A stretch of DNA of 41,533 nucleotides from NCBI GenBank assembly GCA_024277145.1, contig JAJRVU010000362.1:1-41533 (forward strand). The letters run 5' to 3'. The position numbers and the translations under genes were made by a program. Shown here piece by piece: positions 18,050 to 26,782 of the stretch (the first letter of the stretch is position 1; the number at the start of each line of letters is the position of its first letter). This DNA is from Planctomycetota bacterium. Lineage in GTDB: Bacteria; Planctomycetota; Planctomycetia; Planctomycetales; Planctomycetaceae. The notes beneath the pieces are model-generated. The model was given only the letters and a program-made list of their open reading frames with translations, had not been told where the DNA came from and ran no database searches.

Positions 18050-18216
18050 GTGGAAATGACAGTCCTTAATTTCTATAACCTGTTATATGGAAGCATGTTG
18101 TGGATGATTACTTGAGTAAAGAGGGTTCAATTGGCATAGGTTTTGCGTATTATGAATGCATGCGGAGACCGTTGTTTACAGGTCTTAAAACAAGCGAGGA
18201 TGAAAAGGACAATATC

Positions 18217-18759
18217 ATGCAATTCAGAATATCACCCATAGTTCTTCGACGTATGGTTGCAGCAGAAGGTTATATGGAACTAGGCTTGCCAGCCAGAGCA
18301 TATGAAGAGTTGTGTGCCATTGAAAATTCAGGACCCTATGCACCTATCGTAGCATTTATGAAGGGGCAATCCTTGAAACTGCAAAGCCGATTTGAAGATG
18401 CTATTGAGCCATTACAGGAAGCTGCTCAATCTATTCCTGCTCCCCACAATCGGGATGCATGGTTATTATTGGGAGAATGTTTTCGACATGGCGGAAAACC
18501 AGAATTGGCAGATGTTGTTGAAATGTTCGCTGATAATCCTCCTGATACAATGCAGGACATTGAACCAATCCTTGAGATTTCCAATTCACTGAAACTCGCA
18601 GGAGTCTCTCCATTACAAAGAGATGAAATCATGTTGTTAATGGAACTGGAACTTGGTTTCGATGAAGAAATGGAAGGTCTGGATATCGATGGTCCAGATT
18701 TTGAAGATGAAGAGGAGTACATGGGCGGTTCAGATTTTGATGATCTGAACTTTGAATAG
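18217..18759 (+). CDS. TPR-type protein with acidic C-terminus
   Basis: A cytoplasmic protein of 180 residues. The ATG at 18217-18219 is preferred because AAAAGGA lies at ideal distance; a GTG 39 codons upstream (18100) stays in frame but codes a less convincing leader. The body shows TPR-like helix pairs: MVAAEGYMELGLPARAYEELCAIE, FMKGQSLKLQSRFEDAIEPLQEAAQSIP, and RDAWLLLGECFRHGGKPELADVVEMFA. The last 40 residues are very acidic (DEEMEGLDIDGPDFEDEEEYMGG). TPR proteins mediate protein contacts; the partner cannot be named. The gene stands alone, divergent from the LamG gene and closed by a strong terminator. It is likely a conserved planctomycete protein, but I do not recognise a specific family. 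Confidence 0.8.
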   Translation: MQFRISPIVLRRMVAAEGYMELGLPARAYEELCAIENSGPYAPIVAFMKGQSLKLQSRFEDAIEPLQEAAQSIPAPHNRDAWLLLGECFRHGGKPELADVVEMFADNPPDTMQDIEPILEISNSLKLAGVSPLQRDEIMLLMELELGFDEEMEGLDIDGPDFEDEEEYMGGSDFDDLNFE

Positions 18760-18783
18760 GAAGTCTATCCCCATTTTATAATA

Positions 18784-18826
18784 AAAAGCCTGGTCATCAG
18801 TGTGATGGTCAGGCTTTTCTTTTTTG
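18784..18826 (+). terminator. Strong rho-independent terminator after the TPR gene
   Basis: Arms AAAAGCCTG (18784-18792) and CAGGCTTTT (18810-18818), with an inner CATCA/TGATG pairing, are followed by a T-rich tail. It begins about 25 nt after the stop codon. Confidence 0.92.
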
Positions 18827-19305
18827 GTTGATGACGTTTGGTGTATCAGGTTTTAACCTGCTTAATATGGCTGCAAAGGTATCATTATCTGTCAAACCGA
18901 GGAATATCTATACCTGATGGACAGCAGAATACCATGCTATTAAGGGGATATCGGCTAAGTTGAATACTGAATTGGGTTTTCTACAACTAATCGTCTCAAT
19001 TTTTCTTGCCAAAGCCTGTTCAATTGTTAATAATGGACTCGTTAAATAACCTACCTGAACACCTTTCTTCAGTTACTATTCATCAGAAGCTATAGACAGA
19101 TGTCTGTGTCATTATGGTGAACATAGGGCCAATACTGACGACTAGCGTGCCTACCTAAGTAATATATAGGCAACTTGGATTGCCTGTTATTGAACTTCCT
19201 TAATGTTTTCGTGCATCTATAGAGTCAATCCGTGTCTTAATTGACGCATGATCATTGTTGCCGAAAATATAGCATTTGGATTTCTATTGAAAGTTGACTG
19301 AGACG
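18827..19305. other. Gene-free stretch upstream of the STAS gene
   Basis: About 480 bp with no supportable ORF on either strand. Only small inverted repeats are seen (CAGGTT/AACCTG at 18847-18860; AGGCAA/TTGCCT near 19160-19180). The STAS promoter should lie at the right end, but no strong -35/-10 pair is evident. Confidence 0.4.
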
Positions 19306-19677
19306 ATGGCCCTGAACCGTAAAATATTTCCCGCTGAAAATGATGAGGATATTCTCGTTGTTAAACCCCAGGGGGATTCCACCAGTATTCGGTATCAGGA
19401 TCTTCATTTGGAAGCCAATGCAGCCTTGCGAGATCTTTCCGATCCTTCTATTAAACATGTCATTGTCGATTTGGCCGAAGTGAAATTCGTCAGTTCGATT
19501 GTGATTGGTGCGCTTGTTCGGATGACGCGTCAAGCCACGAACCAGGGTGGAAGAGCAAGATTCTGTAATGGAAATAATGCAACAAAATCAGCTATTGAAA
19601 CCATGGGCCTGTTCAAATTATGGCCTTACTGCGACACACGAGAAATTGCGTTGCAGGAAATTCGGGAAACGGAATAG
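19306..19677 (+). CDS. STAS-domain protein (anti-sigma factor antagonist type)
   Basis: A single STAS domain of 123 residues, the fold of SpoIIAA/RsbV, which in partner-switching systems binds an anti-sigma kinase when unphosphorylated. Visible elements are the initial strand ILVVKPQGDSTSI, a helix LHLEANAALRDL, the strand HVIVDLAEVKFVSS, and the helix IVIGALVRMTRQATNQGGRARFC. The serine pair in KFVSSIVIG matches the usual phosphorylation site (DSSGLG in classical proteins). The ATG at 19306 is used; a TTG four codons earlier is possible. No kinase, phosphatase or sigma-factor gene is adjacent, so the partner must be elsewhere, and a role outside sigma control is also possible. Confidence 0.85.
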   Translation: MALNRKIFPAENDEDILVVKPQGDSTSIRYQDLHLEANAALRDLSDPSIKHVIVDLAEVKFVSSIVIGALVRMTRQATNQGGRARFCNGNNATKSAIETMGLFKLWPYCDTREIALQEIRETE

Positions 19678-19778
19678 TTGAAATTGAAATCAAGGTTTCA
19701 ATCCGAACTAATATGCATTAAAAGAGTGAGATTGATTTCTGACTACACAAATCAATCAGGTGGAGAAGCCTACCCTAC

Positions 19779-20167
19779 TTATTTAAATGTCTCTTCTCCA
19801 CAAAAAGGGTCTTCGTTTATTAACTTCTGAACACTCTCTGGTGTGCTTCCTACATCCACATTCACGCAGAAGTTGTAATCTGAATCATACATGACCATTG
19901 GAGCGTCATTGCTCATCGCATAATCGCAACAAAATTGCAACTCGTGGTCCATCCAGGTTCTCCCGTTGGATGTATATGTATCCAATGGGCTTCACTCGTC
20001 AATTCTACTAAGACTCGCCAGCTATCATTACTGGTACTGTACTGACCGAATGACATTAGCTTTGAAACTTCGTCATAAGGCTTTTCCAACACACGCGACA
20101 GGGATGTAATCAACTCGTCTCCAAATTTTTGTTTGTCCGCACGTGCGGCAGCTAACGTTCTACTCAT
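19779..20167 (-). pseudogene. Small unrecognised gene split by a 1-nt frameshift
   Basis: Two overlapping minus frames together look like one protein of about 129 residues. The first (from ATG at 20165-20167) reads MSRTLAAARADKQKFGDELI and continues to about WIHIHPTG. The second, shifted by one, continues RTWMDHELQFCCDYAMSND and ends DPFCGEETFK at 19779. Adding one G to a G3 run (CCC at 19962-19964 on the plus strand) joins them cleanly as HPTG-RTW. So it is either a real frameshift in a G-run or a sequencing error. I do not recognise the protein; it is soluble, acidic overall, with several cysteines in the C-terminal half. Its own leader and 5' end are duplicated upstream, which suggests a small accessory gene family undergoing decay. 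Confidence 0.65.
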
Positions 20168-20318
20168 ATTCTGTTTTCTTTTAATAAATTCGAGAAACTC
20201 TAACTAGAAGCCTGCCTCGTCTCAGAATTTGCATTTATTACTACGCATGGCAAATAAAGGACTACTCATATTCTGTGTTCCTTGAATAATTTTGGGAAAC
20301 TCTTGTGTGAAGCCTATC
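20115..20318 (-). repeat. Two diverged tandem copies (102-bp period) of a leader plus gene start
   Basis: The start region of the frameshifted gene (ATG at 20167) is repeated 102 bp upstream (ATG at 20269). Both copies share a leader with AGGCTTC, GAGTTTC and ACAGAATATGAGTAG, and then align through about 17 codons. The second copy reads MSSPLFAMRSNKCKF and then meets TGA where the intact copy has GGA, after which GACGAG is shared again. This is a degraded partial duplication, or the remnant of a tandem paralogue lost by deletion. Confidence 0.7.
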
Positions 20319-20525
20319 CTCCTTCTTCCAGTGCCTCTAATTCACAGATTTATATTATATATTTGTTCTTGTTGGAAAAGATGAATTCATGGTAACAATA
20401 CAAGTATTGATTTTAAATTAAATTCAGGGTCTGTTATGGAATAACTCTTTTGTTTCTGATAATTATTGTACTATTAAACGATACATTATTGAGAACCTCA
20501 AATTTATTATTAAATGGGTTAAGTT
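20319..20525. other. AT-rich upstream region of the ceramidase-like gene
   Basis: No gene is seen. Together with the repeat to its left it forms the about 360-bp gap between divergent genes. A loose promoter candidate exists in the stretch around 20450-20480 but is too weak to call. Confidence 0.35.
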
Positions 20526-21980
20526 ATGAAAATGAAACAACAACCCCGAAAAAATCAAAACATATCCATAGTCACATTAGTTATGACTGCGGTCTGGTTG
20601 CTGGCGATAAGTTCGGGGCAATGTGATGAAACACCTGCAATAAAAATAGGGGCAGCCAGTAAGGTAATTAATAACCGAATTGGGAGTTGGGTGCAGGGAG
20701 CAGGTGTTCCTCGTAAAGCGACAGTGCAACGCGACGATCTCGAAGCGAACGGACTTTATTTGTCTGATGGAAAAACGCAAATATTAATTGTCAGTTGTGA
20801 TCTCGTTGGTTTGAATTCAGGACATGCAAAAATTATTCGGGAAGCAATGGGAGAAGCAACAGGGATTCCCCCACGAAATATTCTGATCACCTGCACGCAC
20901 ACGCATGGCGGTCCCTCGTTGATCAAAACCAACTATTTGATGCCTATCGATATTGCTTATGTGGAGCAGTTGCAAACCTGGCTTGTGGAACTTGCGAAAG
21001 ATGCAGTTCAATCTGCTCAACCGGGGAAAATTGGCTGGGGAAAAGGAAAAGCACAAATCGGTTACAATCGAAGGCTCTGCTGGGCGGATGGCACTCATAC
21101 CATGCATGGGAATTCATCACGGAAAGATTTTGCAGGATTGGAAGGCCCTGATGATCCTCAGCATCTGGCGATTTTTGCAAAAGATTCCAAAGGTAAATTG
21201 ATTGCAGTTTTACATCACAATACAACACACCCCACAATATTTTATGCAGCTGGGGTTTATTCCGCAGACTTTCCAGGAGAGGCTCGAAAAATTCTTCGGA
21301 AGGAATTCGGGGAAATTCCCGTTTTGTATTTGAATGGCGCACAGGGTGATATCAATATTGCTAACATGCTCGAACGTCGTAAGGAATCGAAAGAGGAGCA
21401 GCTTGAACGAATTGCTAGTATGACTGCTGATGAAACATTACGACTTTATAAAAATATCACATATCATGAACGCCCTGTTCTTGGTCACTTGCACAAAGAT
21501 CTGAAAGTCAAAGTTCGATTACCCAAACCGGAAAGGCTTGTAGAAGCAAGGAAAGTATTAAAACGGATTGATGCGGGTGAAAAAATACGTGGGATGAAAA
21601 TGATAATGGCTTTCGGAGCAGTGCATTTGCAAAAAGTGTACGGCGAAAATCCGGTTGATATCCTGCCGATTCATACGATACGTATTGGAGACGTTGCGTT
21701 GGTATCACAGCCTTGTGAGTTGTACTGTCAATTCGGGTTGGACATTAAACATCGAAGTCCTGCATTAATCACTGCAGTTGTTGGTTTGGCAGATGGTTAT
21801 GGTGGTTACTGTCCGACAATCTACGGCATCCTCGGCGGAGGATATTCCGGTCGCCCGATTTACTGGACACGTCTGGAATCTCATGCGGGTTATAAAATGG
21901 TGGAAAGTGCAGGGCGAATGTTGAACGGTTTGTGGCAAGACAATTCTGGGGAATCTACAACTAATATTGATAGGAAATGA
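20526..21980 (+). CDS. Secreted neutral/alkaline ceramidase-like hydrolase
   Basis: A 484-residue exported protein of the neutral ceramidase N-terminal-domain superfamily, common in planctomycetes. It has a signal peptide (VMTAVWLLAISSGQCDE) and opens with IKIGAASKVIN. Metal-binding motifs are the THTHGGP segment at about 124-130, a further histidine cluster in LHHNTTHPTIF, and NGAQGDINI at about 275. Real ceramidases are 650-750 residues, have a C-terminal Ig-like domain and carry a catalytic serine in the segment that here reads NGAQGDIN. This protein lacks both, so a different amide or ester substrate is likely. The stop is at 21978. The start ATG at 20526 lacks an obvious ribosome site. 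The neighbours offer no pathway context. Confidence 0.85.
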   Translation: MKMKQQPRKNQNISIVTLVMTAVWLLAISSGQCDETPAIKIGAASKVINNRIGSWVQGAGVPRKATVQRDDLEANGLYLSDGKTQILIVSCDLVGLNSGHAKIIREAMGEATGIPPRNILITCTHTHGGPSLIKTNYLMPIDIAYVEQLQTWLVELAKDAVQSAQPGKIGWGKGKAQIGYNRRLCWADGTHTMHGNSSRKDFAGLEGPDDPQHLAIFAKDSKGKLIAVLHHNTTHPTIFYAAGVYSADFPGEARKILRKEFGEIPVLYLNGAQGDINIANMLERRKESKEEQLERIASMTADETLRLYKNITYHERPVLGHLHKDLKVKVRLPKPERLVEARKVLKRIDAGEKIRGMKMIMAFGAVHLQKVYGENPVDILPIHTIRIGDVALVSQPCELYCQFGLDIKHRSPALITAVVGLADGYGGYCPTIYGILGGGYSGRPIYWTRLESHAGYKMVESAGRMLNGLWQDNSGESTTNIDRK

Positions 21981-22053
21981 CATTTTCTATACTTTATCAC
22001 TTATAGATGACAATGCTATAAAAATGATTATTAATATTATGAAGGATGAATAA

Positions 22054-22566
22054 ATGCCGATTAGTCACTCAGGGAATCCGCAGAAGGCAACGAAAATCAC
22101 AATTCAGATAATTGTGCTTGGCCTCATCTCGGGAGTACTCATCTTTGGGGTGATTGCTTTTATTATTTCCAAAGATAAAGTTCCGGCAGGAAACTCCGTG
22201 ATGACATATCTTGCAGTAGGAGGGTGTGCAATGATGTTGTTCATGAGTGGAGTCGTTTCCAGGATTGTTGCGAGTGCTGCCATCAAGCAAGCAAAAAATA
22301 AACTTTCTTTTGCTGATGATATTCTGGCTGAAGAACAGAAACAAACCTTGCTCAATATTTATCAGATTAAAACGATTATTGAGTATGCCATGTTGGAAGG
22401 TCCTGTGTTTCTTGCCTTGGTCAGTTACATGGCTGAAAAAAATATGATGTCAATAGTTGCAGCTATCATGTTGCTTACCGTTATGCTCTTGAAGTTCCCG
22501 TTTAGTTCACGAATTGATAGCTGGATAGAATATGAACTCGAAATGATTCCAATGAATCGCGAGTGA
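22054..22566 (+). CDS. Small polytopic membrane protein, unknown
   Basis: A 170-residue protein with four probable membrane helices: about 18-42 (IIVLGLISGVLIFGVIAFII), 52-72 (VMTYLAVGGCAMMLFMSGVV), 115-128 and 133-150. A soluble helix in between (AKNKLSFADDILAEEQKQTLLNIYQIK) carries most charges. The ATG has AAGGA at good distance, following GAAGGATGAATAA. I recognise no family. It is 70 bp after the ceramidase-like gene on the same strand and may share its transcript, and it ends 17 bp from the end of a convergent gene. No terminator is evident in that gap. Confidence 0.75.
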   Translation: MPISHSGNPQKATKITIQIIVLGLISGVLIFGVIAFIISKDKVPAGNSVMTYLAVGGCAMMLFMSGVVSRIVASAAIKQAKNKLSFADDILAEEQKQTLLNIYQIKTIIEYAMLEGPVFLALVSYMAEKNMMSIVAAIMLLTVMLLKFPFSSRIDSWIEYELEMIPMNRE

Positions 22567-22583
22567 ATTTGTTTTCAAATTCT

Positions 22584-23027
22584 TTAATTCCTGTTCCTCT
22601 CCCACACGGGAAGAAATTTCGCCATTTCAGTTTTCGGCATCTGGCTGAACTTGTAATAATCATGTGCACCGAAGGTAACTAGCATAAGAATTGTGACCAC
22701 TGTTACTGCCAAAAGTGTTTTTGTGGTTGGCTTGCGTCTGTTTTTTTGGAATCCTTTCCATGTGCCTATGATGCAGCAGACTGGAATCCAGAATCCGAGT
22801 GGCGGCCCGATCATTCCGGGGGCGATTAAAAAGACAATAAATACAAGTGGAATTGCTATGTAAATTGGTGGGATTCCTGACAGCGAAATTCCTGTCCATG
22901 TGCGGATAAATGACAGGACGAGAAACCAGCAAGGAATAATAATAACCCATGAAGCCGTCGGCGGGAAATCCAGCCACAATGCATCATAAACACAGTTGCC
23001 GCAAGCAATCACGCTAATGTTTGTCAT
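22584..23027 (-). CDS. Small membrane protein, unknown
   Basis: A 147-residue protein with about four hydrophobic helices (for example WVIIIPCWFLVLSFI, IYIAIPLVFIVFLIAPGM, LGFWIPVCCIIGTW and LLAVTVVTILMLVTFG), and a short polar C-terminus ending KFLPVWERNRN. It has no recognised motif. It follows the 169-residue membrane-protein gene by 31 bp on the same strand, so the two are probably co-transcribed and may work together. The ATG at 23025-23027 has only a weak GAGAA-type ribosome site, which could mean translational coupling. Confidence 0.7.
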   Translation of the reverse strand: MTNISVIACGNCVYDALWLDFPPTASWVIIIPCWFLVLSFIRTWTGISLSGIPPIYIAIPLVFIVFLIAPGMIGPPLGFWIPVCCIIGTWKGFQKNRRKPTTKTLLAVTVVTILMLVTFGAHDYYKFSQMPKTEMAKFLPVWERNRN

Positions 23028-23058
23028 TTCTGATTCTCATTTAAACAAATCGACAAAA

Positions 23059-23568
23059 TTAAATGGTCTTCATTTTACCTGCACGTATTAGACTCAGGAT
23101 AAGTGATACGAAAATTGGAGGGGATATTAGAATCATTAATCGTATTGGATCGGGATATTCACCTTGCCAGTTAACCATGAGATCACTGAAATGGACTATC
23201 ATAGCCCACAACGGGAAGCTCAGGAAAAAGATGATAGCCAATGTTGAAGCAAATCCGTATTTTCCTTTCGGCGCATAAGTTGCCCAGGCAGTGAAGGCAA
23301 GAAACGTACAGGCACCTATTCTCGCTTGCATTTTTGTCAAGGAATTCCAATCTACTTCTAAGCAGTAAATGGCTCTTTTCATTGAATACGCACCATGCCA
23401 GTTTTCTGCGCGTTCCATATCAAAATGAACAGGAAGCATCATTGGAAACAATATAAATACGCCGAGGACAGCTGCGAAATACCCAATGACGATATTGACT
23501 GCAGTCCATTTAAGGCCACGTTTGATATTCCATCCCCGTTCTGTTGTTTCGGTTTCTTGTGCCATCAT
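23059..23568 (-). CDS. Small membrane protein, unknown
   Basis: A 169-residue protein with four likely helices: about 22-48 (TAVNIVIGYFAAVLGVFILFPMMLPV), 85-98, 107-124 (STLAIIFFLSFPLWAMIVHF) and 143-160. Between the first two is a polar loop with HFDMERAENWHGAYSMKRAIY. The start has two adjacent ATG codons (23563-23568), preceded by two tandem copies of AACAGGAAATTA-like sequence, each with AGGA. It looks like the first gene of a two-gene unit with the 147-residue protein. No family is recognised. Confidence 0.7.
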   Translation of the reverse strand: MMAQETETTERGWNIKRGLKWTAVNIVIGYFAAVLGVFILFPMMLPVHFDMERAENWHGAYSMKRAIYCLEVDWNSLTKMQARIGACTFLAFTAWATYAPKGKYGFASTLAIIFFLSFPLWAMIVHFSDLMVNWQGEYPDPIRLMILISPPIFVSLILSLIRAGKMKTI

Positions 23569-23945
23569 TATTTCCTGTTAATTTCCTGTTAATCATACTT
23601 TTGATAAATGCTGATTAATTATCATATCTTCTGGCGTGATAAATCCAAAGGAATTACGCAATCGAATCTAAAATATTTAATAACTCACTAAACTAATTCA
23701 TTAAGCTGGTATTTCCATAATATGAGGCTGGAATGAACGTCATCGATTATAATAATACTAATAATCCTTTGAAAACTGTCTTGTTCTCATTATGGAATGT
23801 CCATTTCAAATGATGGACAGAGGGGGGATTTCTGTGGTAGAATGGGCCGGTTAAGAATAGTCTCAGGTGCAAGCTGAATAGTTTGGCTTGTATTAATGAA
23901 ACAGTATTAAAAAAACTGAAGTAAATAATCGGGGGGGGGGAAAGG
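23569..23945. other. Divergent spacer before the PSCyt gene
   Basis: About 375 bp without a gene. At the left end an 11-bp unit, TTTCCTGTTAA, is repeated in tandem (23571-23581 and 23582-23592), which duplicates the ribosome site of the leftward gene. A 7-bp inverted repeat (TGTCCAT 23798-23804, ATGGACA 23813-23819) could be an operator for the rightward operon. A G10 tract ends the spacer. Confidence 0.5.
23931..23940 (+). promoter_or_regulatory. G10 homopolymer within the ribosome-binding region
   Basis: Ten consecutive G at 23931-23940 are separated from the GTG start at 23946 by only AAAGG. The tract overlaps the Shine-Dalgarno zone. Length changes of such tracts by slipped-strand mispairing are known to alter expression in other bacteria; here that is inference. 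Confidence 0.75.
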
Positions 23946-26756
23946 GTGTCGAAAAAGCTGCTACCATTCCTGTTGATTGCATTTGCTTATTGCGCTTCAG
24001 GTCTCTCTTCACAGATAAATGCAGCAGATAAACACCCAGATTATCTGAAGCAGATTAAACCGATTCTTCGCAAAGGTTGTTATTCCTGTCATGGTTCGCT
24101 TAAACAGGAAGGAGACCTTCGCCTTGATACCGTTACCCTGATGATAAAAGGGGGAGCGATCACGCGTGGGAAGGTGGATGAGAGTCCTTTACTTGAACGT
24201 GTTTCTGCAAAAGATATCGACGAGCGGATGCCCCCCGAGCATGAAGGGGAACCTTTTTCGGCTGAACAAATTAGCTTGATTCGTTCCTGGATAAAAGAAG
24301 GCGCTCTTGCACCTGAAGATGAAAAACCGGAATCAGACCCGAAAGATCACTGGGCATTTAAGCCGATTATTCGTCCTTCGGTTGAGAAATTAGCATGGGG
24401 AACCAATGCAATTGATTCGTTCATTGCAAAAAAACATAAAGAACATGGGCTGGTTCCACAAGCAGAAGCATCTCGATTGATTCTTATCAGGCGTTTATAC
24501 ATCGACCTGATTGGAATGCCTCCCTCACCTGAAGAAATTTCCGAGTTTGAAAACGATCAAACTTCCGGGGCATATGGGAAAATCGTTAAACGATTATTAG
24601 ATGATCCACGTTATGGAGAACGATGGGGACGGCATTGGATGGATATTTGGAGATACAGTGACTGGTGGGGGCTTGGTCAGCAGTTGCGTAAAAGCCAGAA
24701 ACATATCTGGCATTGGCGAGACTGGATTGTTGAATCGCTTAATGACAACATGCCTTATGATGAAATGGTTCGGTTAATGTTGGCTGCGGATGAACTTTAT
24801 CCGAATGATTCCAATAAAATTCGAGCCACCGGATATCTTGCTCGAAACTATTTTCTGTTTAACCGTCCACAATGGATGGAAGAAACGGTTGAACATGTCA
24901 GCAAAGGTTTTCTTGGGCTGACAATGAATTGTGCGAAGTGCCATGATCACAAGTACGATCCCATCAAGCATTCTGATTTTTATAAACTGCGTGCTTTTTT
25001 TGAACCGTATCATGTTCGTCTTGATCTGGTTCCCGGCGAACTTGATTTCAAAAAAGATGGTATTCCCCGAATTTTTGATGGGCTACCAGATACGCCTACT
25101 TATCGATATGTCCGCGGAGATGAAAAAAATCCTGATAAATCAACTCTCATCAAACCCGGGTTTCCTGAGTTTCTTGCATTCAAAGAATTAAATATTAAGC
25201 CGGTTTCACTTCCCGTTGAAAGTTGGCAGCCTGAACGACGACCCGGAATTCTGGAATTGTATGAGAAAAATGCAGGAGACAAAGTCGAAGCTGCTGAGAA
25301 AAAATTATTGAAGGCACTTCAGAAACTGATTGCTGCCAGAAAGCAAAAATTAGAAGCAGTCGATCAAACTAAACCAAAACCTGTTACAAAACCAAAAACG
25401 GAAACCATTGCCAAAACTAAAACAGAAGCGGTAACCAAGAAAAAACCTGAAACAGCAAAACCAGAAACAGCAAAACCAGTAGCCAAGCAAGATCCCTTGC
25501 AGGAAGCGATTGACAAAGCGCAACAGGAATTAATCGTCGCTGAATATGAACTCGATTTAGCGCGGGTTGAACAGGACAGCGTTAAGAAACGAGTTGTCGC
25601 GTTACGTGCGAAATGGAGTGGAGCAAAACAAAAAAGTGAACGCAAAAAAATAGAAGCTGCAATTCGGGCTGAAAGAGAAGTGACGCTTGCAATATCGCGA
25701 ATTGCGTTAGCCAAAGTGGAATTAAAATTACTGACCGCGAAAGGCAAAAAAGATAAGATTCAAAAAGAGCTTAAGAAGGCAGAGGATGAGTTAAAAAAAT
25801 CAGAAAAGAATATTGCTGCACCCATTGGTAAGGATGATTCTTTTACTACTTTAGCAGGAGCAAGATGGACTCCCACCCGGTTTTTTAATTCGACCAAAGA
25901 TGATCCCACGGTTAAGTTTCCTAAGCAAAGTACCGGCCGGAGAACGGAACTGGCTAAGTGGATCACCGATCGACGAAATCCATTGACGGCTCGGGTGGCT
26001 GTGAATCACATCTGGACAAGACATATGGGCAAACCATTCGTTCCAAGCATATTTGACTTCGGGCGAAATGGCGATTCCCCCACGCATCCTGAACTTCTCG
26101 ATTGGCTTGCTTCCGAATTGATTGAGAGTGGTTGGAATATGAAACATCTGCACCAGTTAATTGTCAATTCGTCTGTTTACCGTATGGGTTCATCAGTCGC
26201 ACAAAGAAGCAGTAATCTATCTAAAGATTCCGAAAATAAATACTGGTGGAGGCGTGTTCCTATTCGGATTGAATCGCAAGTCGTCAGGGATTCCATTCTA
26301 ACGCAAGCGGGAACTCTTGATCTGACAATGGGGGGACCACCGGTTATCCCCAATAAGCAGGCAACGTCAAAACGACGAGGTTTGTATTTTTTCCATTCTA
26401 ATAATGCACGGAATTTGTTCCTGACAACTTTTGATGAAGCATTGGTGAAGAGTTGTTATCGACGTGATCAATCAATTGTTCCCCAGCAGGCACTTGCACT
26501 CAGTAACAGTAAGCTTGTCCTCGATTCTAAAAAGCAAATCGCTGAACGACTTTCCAAAGGAACGGCCAGTGACCTTGAATTTATTCAAAAGTCTTTCACT
26601 GTCATGCTCGGAATAAAAGCGAATCAGCAGGAAATCGATTCGAGTCTTAAAGCGATGAAAGAATGGCGAAAAATACCAGACAGCACAGAAAACGATGCAC
26701 GGGCCCATTTTATCTGGGTACTGATTAATCATAACGATTTTGTAACGTTACGATGA
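23946..26756 (+). CDS. PSCyt1 / DUF1549 / DUF1553 (PSD1) planctomycete cytochrome-like protein
   Basis: A secreted 936-residue protein of a family almost specific to planctomycetes and relatives; the family's biochemical role is not settled. After a signal peptide (about 1-27) comes the PSCyt1 cytochrome-like domain with a single CYSCH haem site (Cys45, Cys48, His49). DUF1549 (PSCyt2) follows at about 150-360, including [19 protein letters not shown] and a [12 protein letters not shown] segment. DUF1553 (PSD1) is at about 660-930 ([40 protein letters not shown]). Between them is an unusually long insert at about 440-620, rich in Lys, Glu and Ala, with [12 protein letters not shown] repeats and a predicted coiled coil. 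The GTG start follows the G10 tract. The stop overlaps or nearly touches the DUF1501 gene, so the two form an operon. Confidence 0.93.
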   Translation: MSKKLLPFLLIAFAYCASGLSSQINAADKHPDYLKQIKPILRKGCYSCHGSLKQEGDLRLDTVTLMIKGGAITRGKVDESPLLERVSAKDIDERMPPEHEGEPFSAEQISLIRSWIKEGALAPEDEKPESDPKDHWAFKPIIRPSVEKLAWGTNAIDSFIAKKHKEHGLVPQAEASRLILIRRLYIDLIGMPPSPEEISEFENDQTSGAYGKIVKRLLDDPRYGERWGRHWMDIWRYSDWWGLGQQLRKSQKHIWHWRDWIVESLNDNMPYDEMVRLMLAADELYPNDSNKIRATGYLARNYFLFNRPQWMEETVEHVSKGFLGLTMNCAKCHDHKYDPIKHSDFYKLRAFFEPYHVRLDLVPGELDFKKDGIPRIFDGLPDTPTYRYVRGDEKNPDKSTLIKPGFPEFLAFKELNIKPVSLPVESWQPERRPGILELYEKNAGDKVEAAEKKLLKALQKLIAARKQKLEAVDQTKPKPVTKPKTETIAKTKTEAVTKKKPETAKPETAKPVAKQDPLQEAIDKAQQELIVAEYELDLARVEQDSVKKRVVALRAKWSGAKQKSERKKIEAAIRAEREVTLAISRIALAKVELKLLTAKGKKDKIQKELKKAEDELKKSEKNIAAPIGKDDSFTTLAGARWTPTRFFNSTKDDPTVKFPKQSTGRRTELAKWITDRRNPLTARVAVNHIWTRHMGKPFVPSIFDFGRNGDSPTHPELLDWLASELIESGWNMKHLHQLIVNSSVYRMGSSVAQRSSNLSKDSENKYWWRRVPIRIESQVVRDSILTQAGTLDLTMGGPPVIPNKQATSKRRGLYFFHSNNARNLFLTTFDEALVKSCYRRDQSIVPQQALALSNSKLVLDSKKQIAERLSKGTASDLEFIQKSFTVMLGIKANQQEIDSSLKAMKEWRKIPDSTENDARAHFIWVLINHNDFVTLR

Positions 26757-26782
26757 TGAGAAAAACAGAAGGAAATCAATTG

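Noticed and set aside
18100-18216. Longer N-terminus for the TPR gene from a GTG start
   Set aside because: The ATG at 18217 has a far better ribosome site (AAAAGGA), and the extra 39 residues do not extend the TPR pattern.
25364-25747. Ser/Ala/Phe-rich minus-strand ORF
   Set aside because: Mirror of the low-complexity Lys/Glu/Ala insert of the PSCyt protein.
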